Of a DNA stretch of 34,972 nt, positions 31,388 to 34,972 are shown piece after piece. Below the pieces are notes generated by a model. That model searched no databases, was not told where the DNA came from, and worked only from the letters and a program-made list of their open reading frames with translations. Position 1 is the first letter of the stretch; each line of letters begins with the position of its first letter. Both the position numbers and the translations under genes were made by a program. Location: assembly GCA_001769035.1 (NCBI GenBank), contig MENF01000037.1, forward strand, positions 1-34,972, written 5' to 3'. Origin of the DNA: Bacteroidetes bacterium GWA2_32_17 (GTDB lineage: Bacteria > Bacteroidota > Bacteroidia > Bacteroidales > GWA2-32-17).

Positions 31388-33247
31388 TTAATTTTTAATA
31401 ATTTTATTTGTATAAGTTCCTTCAGCAGTTTGTATTTTAACCATATAAATACCTGAAGATAAATTGCTGATGTTAAAATCTTTTACATCGCCTTTATTTA
31501 CATAGAATTTATTGCTCATTACTAAAGCCCCCAAAGAATTATAAATATTCATTACAACGTCGGAGGATTTTGTAAATGTTACAGACATATTATTTACAAC
31601 AGGGTTAGGGAAAATATTTACATTACCACTACTCAAATTAACTTCGTGAATATTAACAAATAGTTTATCAACTGTTAAATATATCATGGAGTTAATACTG
31701 GCTGCTACTTCACCTGTAGTTAGGCTAACACCCGGTTCATAATCTAATTGATAAGTAATGTGCAATTGATTATCCATTGTTTTTGATAAAGAAGGGAAAA
31801 CCATTTCTATTCCGTCATAATCAGTCGGGTCGGGACTTGCAAGAAGCTCAACAATTTCTTCCCATTGACCAATTGATGCATAGTATTTTCTTCCCCAAAT
31901 GTGGTTAAAATACTCACCTGCACCGGTAATCATATTTTCACAAGTGCTGACATAAACAACATACATATCGCCATTAGCATCAATTGAAATTTGTGGTTGC
32001 GATGTTAAACCACCTGCGCCATAATAAGGAAATGTATAGGAAGACTGATAGTTATCAAAAACCACACCGTCTCCATTACGATCCTGTACCCATGCAATAA
32101 GTTTTCCGGTAGCATAAAGATTATCCGGATTTAAATCATTTATCCCGGAAAAAGTAGGGTCGCCTTCTTTCCAATAAGCCAAACCGTCAACAGCAGGGAA
32201 GTATGAAGTTTGGGCATCAGTTGTATCTGCATTCATAACTCTCATAACACCAAAAGCTACGTGAGCATTACCGGCAGCATCTAAAGAAACTGCATGATGC
32301 CCATCACATACATAAGGAGTATCAAGATTAAGAACGCCATCGCCTACGATATCTGTTGCTTCTGTGAAGTCGGGAAAAGGATGTTGAAAAATAATAGTTT
32401 TTGTCCAGTTATTACCACCATCAATTGATTTCATAAGTGAAAGGTTAGTCCATCCATCACCAACTATATAAGCAAGAGTATTTCCTACAGGTTCTGCCCA
32501 TGAATAAACATCAGCACCGGAACCTTGCGTAAAACCATCGGCTGGTGAAAGCCCGGCAGGAATTTGTGCCTGAATATTCCATGTAACACCTGCATCTTGC
32601 GAACGATAATAAACAAGAGGGAAAGTTTGACCTAAATATGCATTATTACTTGATGCTAATATGTGAATAGTGTCACCAGAAACGCAAACACGTGGCCATG
32701 ATGGAACCAAACCAGATGGTGCTGGAAGTGATGCAACTGTCCATGCACCTGTGCCCTTTGTTGCACGCGTTAAAATATGCAATGTTGAAGTAAAATCATG
32801 CGAAATTACAACTTCGCCATTTGCTCCAAGGTGACTATATGATGGCCAACCTGTTCTATATGGTTCAATTCTTGCGGTTGGTTCGGGTCCCCAACTTGTA
32901 CCATCAAAATAATTATACCCTGTTCCACGCTCGGGATAAGAAGTTGGATTAGTTCCAAGAGTCCAAACTGCACCAATTGTACCATCTGAATACAAATAAA
33001 TTCTGTGGTCAACTGTAACATTACTTTGCAAATCATACTGGGTTGTACCAAGTTGAAACTCATATAAAGATTTTGTACCTGTAAACACATAAGGATTTTC
33101 GCCTTGAGCGGGTACGTAATCATCTTGAAAGTGCATTGATTTTTTAAGTGAAATATTCCTTATATTTGACGGCACCTGAATTCTGTTCTGTGCCATCATA
33201 TTGAATGAAATGGCAACGGAAATGAACAATAGTAAATTTTTTTTCAT
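31388..33247 (-). CDS. T9SS-sorted secreted protein with BNR/sialidase-like repeats
   Basis: A 619-residue protein with a signal peptide (about 1-19, ending MMAQ) and a T9SS sorting domain in the last 75 residues (NIFPNPVVNNMSV..YTNKIIKN). The body has BNR-type turns (SQDAGVTWNIQ and SIDGGNNWTKT, about 220-290) and the phrases SYSHLGANGEVVISHD and HAVSLDAAGNAHVAFG, suggesting a multi-bladed beta-propeller as in sialidases or VPS10-like proteins. The catalytic Arg triad or Asp boxes of sialidases were not confirmed, so no enzymatic role is claimed. It has its own -7 element at 33285-33292. Confidence 0.88.
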   Translation of the reverse strand: MKKNLLLFISVAISFNMMAQNRIQVPSNIRNISLKKSMHFQDDYVPAQGENPYVFTGTKSLYEFQLGTTQYDLQSNVTVDHRIYLYSDGTIGAVWTLGTNPTSYPERGTGYNYFDGTSWGPEPTARIEPYRTGWPSYSHLGANGEVVISHDFTSTLHILTRATKGTGAWTVASLPAPSGLVPSWPRVCVSGDTIHILASSNNAYLGQTFPLVYYRSQDAGVTWNIQAQIPAGLSPADGFTQGSGADVYSWAEPVGNTLAYIVGDGWTNLSLMKSIDGGNNWTKTIIFQHPFPDFTEATDIVGDGVLNLDTPYVCDGHHAVSLDAAGNAHVAFGVMRVMNADTTDAQTSYFPAVDGLAYWKEGDPTFSGINDLNPDNLYATGKLIAWVQDRNGDGVVFDNYQSSYTFPYYGAGGLTSQPQISIDANGDMYVVYVSTCENMITGAGEYFNHIWGRKYYASIGQWEEIVELLASPDPTDYDGIEMVFPSLSKTMDNQLHITYQLDYEPGVSLTTGEVAASINSMIYLTVDKLFVNIHEVNLSSGNVNIFPNPVVNNMSVTFTKSSDVVMNIYNSLGALVMSNKFYVNKGDVKDFNISNLSSGIYMVKIQTAEGTYTNKIIKN

Positions 33248-33284
33248 AGATTTATTTTTTAATTAATAATTTTTGATTAATGCA

Positions 33285-33292
33285 CAAATATA
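33285..33292 (-). promoter_or_regulatory. -7 element of the T9SS gene
   Basis: Minus strand TATATTTG matches TAnnTTTG, 37 bases before the ATG. No -33 TTG was found at normal spacing. Confidence 0.5.
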
Positions 33293-33486
33293 ACTATTAT
33301 TTTTATTTGCTGTAATTTGTAAAATTAAGTAAATTGTTTAAAAATGGTTAAGTTCGGGTACACGTTATGGCAGGCTTGACCTGCCATTTCATATCACTCT
33401 ATTTTAAAGGAGATTACTCGCTATTGCTTCGTGAGAACGCTTCGCTTAGTTCCTGCTTTCGCAGGAATGACGTAAATGTATAGCAT

Positions 33487-33505
33487 ATTTTTAGAAGTCC
33501 CCATA
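33487..33505. repeat. One-ended copy of the MITE-like terminal repeat
   Basis: ATTTTTAGAAGTCCCCATA matches the right terminal repeat of the 20129-20511 element (20492-20511) with one substitution and one missing base. As there, GGAATGACG precedes it by a short distance. No matching left end is seen nearby. Confidence 0.75.
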
Positions 33506-33507
33506 AG

Positions 33508-33701
33508 AACAAAAAATTTCCTCATTCATTCACTGCAAAATACAATTGCAATAAATTGGTATATTTCGAGGCTTTCATACAATAGAAGAAGCTATTGCAC
33601 GCGAAAAGAATTTGAAAAGTTGGAAACGGGAGAATAAAAATGCCAAAGGCAAATGTAAAACCCATTCGCAAGATGCGAGCGGGAAAGACTTGAGTTTTTA
33701 G
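33508..33701 (+). pseudogene. Frameshifted remnant of a GIY-YIG nuclease
   Basis: Frame beginning 33523 reads HSFTAKYNCNKLVYFE, then a one-base frameshift near 33570 leads into GFHTIEEAIAREKNLKSWKRENK, with a stop at 33699-33701 after KDLSF. Joined, these match the C-terminal half of short GIY-YIG proteins (FT.KYN..KLVY.E.F..IEEAI.REKQLK.WKR..K), including the conserved Glu-rich AI.REK helix. The GIY-YIG motif itself is missing: sequence left of 33508 belongs to a repeat. It is thus truncated and frameshifted, and lies inside the composite repeat region. Confidence 0.8.
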
Positions 33702-33748
33702 TTCTTTGTTGAGATGGCTGGTCGAGTCCGCCATGACTAACTAAATAG

Positions 33749-33888
33749 TGTCTGTCCATAATGTCCGATTTTTTCGTTATGTTTGTTTTGAAAACAGTCA
33801 TTTACATAAGTAAACTCCTTGATTTTCAAAACTTCGCAAGCCTCAAACTCGAACATTATGAATCAGACACTGAGTTTATAGACAGACA
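33749..33888. mobile_element. 140-bp MITE with 8-bp target duplication
   Basis: Terminal inverted repeats TGTCTGTCCATAA (33749-33761) and TTATAGACAGACA (33876-33888) differ at one position. CTAAATAG flanks both sides directly (33741-33748 and 33889-33896), as expected for an 8-bp target duplication. Internal pairs GTTTTGAAAA/TTTTCAAAAC and ATAATGT/ACATTAT make the whole element able to fold. It is too short to encode a transposase, so it would be moved in trans by a parent IS. Confidence 0.82.
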
Positions 33889-34052
33889 CTAAATAGATAA
33901 TTGACTTATACCCGAACTTAACATCTTTTTTCTATTAAATTTGTGCAATTCGTGGCAAAATAAATTCTGCGTAACATCAGTTAATAACAGTAGCCTTGTA
34001 TTTTTAGCGATACATTTAATGGTTTTCCACTAATCAGACTCTAATAATGGTA

Positions 34053-34880
34053 TTACTCTAAAACAAGTTTCACCTTACCTATTGCACCATCTATATTCAA
34101 GTCGAGTATATATTTTGTCTTTTCCAAATTGCTGTTTGAATATGTATTATGCCTTTTAGTAAAACCTTCAGCATCAACTCTGCCCAGTAAACCGTTAACT
34201 TCAGCTTTTACGCCAACATCTTTAGGCAGATGAATTTCAATTTCTCCAACTCCTCCGGCAATGTTTGCTTTAAGGTTATTATTCCATGTTCCGGTTAAAT
34301 CAACTGTTGCTTTTCCTGCTCCTACACTGATTACCACATTTGGAACAGAAGTGTTTTTAAGATTAATATTAATTTTACCTGCTCCTAATTCAATATTGAA
34401 ATTCTGAATCATAAACCCTTCAAAGTTTAAATCTCCTTTGCATGCTCCAATTTGCATGTCAATATCATATTTTTTTTCGGGGTTTAAATCAATAAACCAG
34501 CGACAAGTATCTGAGTCGTTAAAATTTATATCGTCTATTCTTTTCTTTGGTTCTATTGTTATTTTTCCAGTATCTCCGGTTTCGGTATAGGATATTTCCG
34601 GTTTCCAATCGTTATTAGTAAATTTAAAACTACCATTCATAAGATTTGTTTTACCTGGCTCAATACGAATCTTGCCTGCAGGAAAAATTATTTTTGCTAC
34701 TATATAATTTGCTTTCACGGTTTCTATGGAATGCTTAACCATATTAGCTGAAGATATTGTAGTATCAATTAACAAGCTATCATTTTTAATGTTTATATTA
34801 ACGTCCGGTGAAGGAACACAACCTTGAACGAGAATTGCCAATAAAGCAATAATAAATAAAAGATTAAAATTTGTTTTCAT
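34053..34880 (-). CDS. Toast-rack (LiaF/DUF2154-like) lipoprotein
   Basis: A 275-residue predicted lipoprotein: signal MKTNFNLLFIIALLAILVQGC ends in a lipobox with Cys21, so it is anchored in the envelope. The rest is beta-rich. From about residue 140 it shows a repeated pattern of strands, DMQIGACKGDLNFEG, NIELGAGKININL, VISVGAGKATVDLTG, NIAGGVGEIEIHLPKDVGVKAEV and IGKVKLVLE, the regular GxG turns of the toast-rack domain seen in LiaF-type cell-envelope stress proteins and bactofilin-like adhesins. No transmembrane partner or two-component genes are in the window. The role is unknown; an envelope structural or stress function is a guess. The 92 bases after it (34881-34972) hold nothing recognisable. 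Confidence 0.82.
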   Translation of the reverse strand: MKTNFNLLFIIALLAILVQGCVPSPDVNINIKNDSLLIDTTISSANMVKHSIETVKANYIVAKIIFPAGKIRIEPGKTNLMNGSFKFTNNDWKPEISYTETGDTGKITIEPKKRIDDINFNDSDTCRWFIDLNPEKKYDIDMQIGACKGDLNFEGFMIQNFNIELGAGKININLKNTSVPNVVISVGAGKATVDLTGTWNNNLKANIAGGVGEIEIHLPKDVGVKAEVNGLLGRVDAEGFTKRHNTYSNSNLEKTKYILDLNIDGAIGKVKLVLE

Positions 34881-34972
34881 TGTAATTATTTTTTAAAATT
34901 CTATATTAAGTAAGATTTTCAAAATAACTTCCCCCAAAAGCACTTTATTAATTGAGGCATAATGAGGCAATT

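Larger units (their letters stand above)
33347..33922. mobile_element. Composite repeat region bounded by 14-bp inverted repeats
   Basis: GTTAAGTTCGGGTA (33347-33360) is exactly inverted at 33909-33922. Within lie, in order: a TGGCAGG/CCTGCCA hairpin (about 33369), a TCCTGC/GCAGGA hairpin followed by GGAATGACG (about 33450-33472), a one-ended copy of the 20129-20511 terminal repeat (33487-33505), a GIY-YIG nuclease remnant (33508-33701) and a complete small MITE (33749-33888). It appears to be a nest of insertions. The flanks 33248-33346 and 33923-34052 hold a promoter element and AT-rich sequence with a 15-base word (33969-33983) shared inverted with 20197-20211; no gene is seen there. Confidence 0.65.

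Noticed and set aside
33522-33801. Minus-strand frames across the nuclease remnant and MITE
   Set aside because: They cross the repeat boundaries, resemble no family, and lie antisense to the clear GIY-YIG remnant.

Overview
The window is AT-rich chromosomal DNA from a member of the Bacteroidota, most likely Bacteroidales-like. Three things point there: four secreted proteins end in a type IX secretion (T9SS) sorting domain with the IxPNP signature; several upstream regions carry the Bacteroidota promoter form TTG-N19/20-TAnnTTTG; and families largely restricted to the phylum (DUF4199, DUF4290) are present. No tRNA, rRNA, CRISPR array, prophage or intact transposase was seen. The one RNA gene is the small SRP RNA.

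Layout. 1-3165 (minus strand): a T9SS cargo protein with SBBP-like repeats, a cytoplasmic cyclophilin and a pirin. 3418-7196 (plus): adenosylhomocysteinase, a FabG-type reductase, a T/G-rich low-complexity spacer and a FabB-type ketosynthase. 7399-12298: a secreted C10 cysteine peptidase facing aroB, then a secreted endonuclease I. 12477-14582: an aromatic amino acid/histidine ammonia-lyase whose MIO triad reads Ala-Cys-Gly, followed by an array of hairpin repeats that contains a second copy of the lyase gene's 3' end, a terminator and a long palindrome. 14582-18979 (minus): M16 peptidase, GT2 glycosyltransferase, DUF4199 membrane protein. 19071-20114: SRP RNA and queG. 20129-20511: a MITE-like element. 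20715-21416: a Crp/Fnr regulator. 21837-31205 (plus): PcrA/UvrD helicase, DUF4290-murA, and the conserved rimP-nusA-infB operon behind a well-formed promoter and a hairpin leader. 31388-34880: another T9SS cargo protein, a composite of nested palindromic elements holding a frameshifted GIY-YIG nuclease remnant, and a toast-rack-type lipoprotein.

How genes work together. Most are housekeeping: S-adenosylhomocysteine recycling, shikimate pathway, peptidoglycan precursor synthesis, queuosine, translation and transcription factors, DNA repair. The FabG (resembling the aryl-polyene type), the FabB-like ketosynthase and the ammonia-lyase, with aroB between them, look like scattered parts of an aryl polyene/flexirubin pigment pathway; the acyl carrier protein, dehydratase and ligase are not in the window, so this is inference. 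The most unusual material is non-coding: the hairpin array behind the lyase, where two copies differ by a compensatory base-pair change; the 20129-20511 element with near-perfect 20-bp inverted ends; a 140-bp MITE with an 8-bp target duplication; and small dispersed repeats shared between distant intergenic sites.
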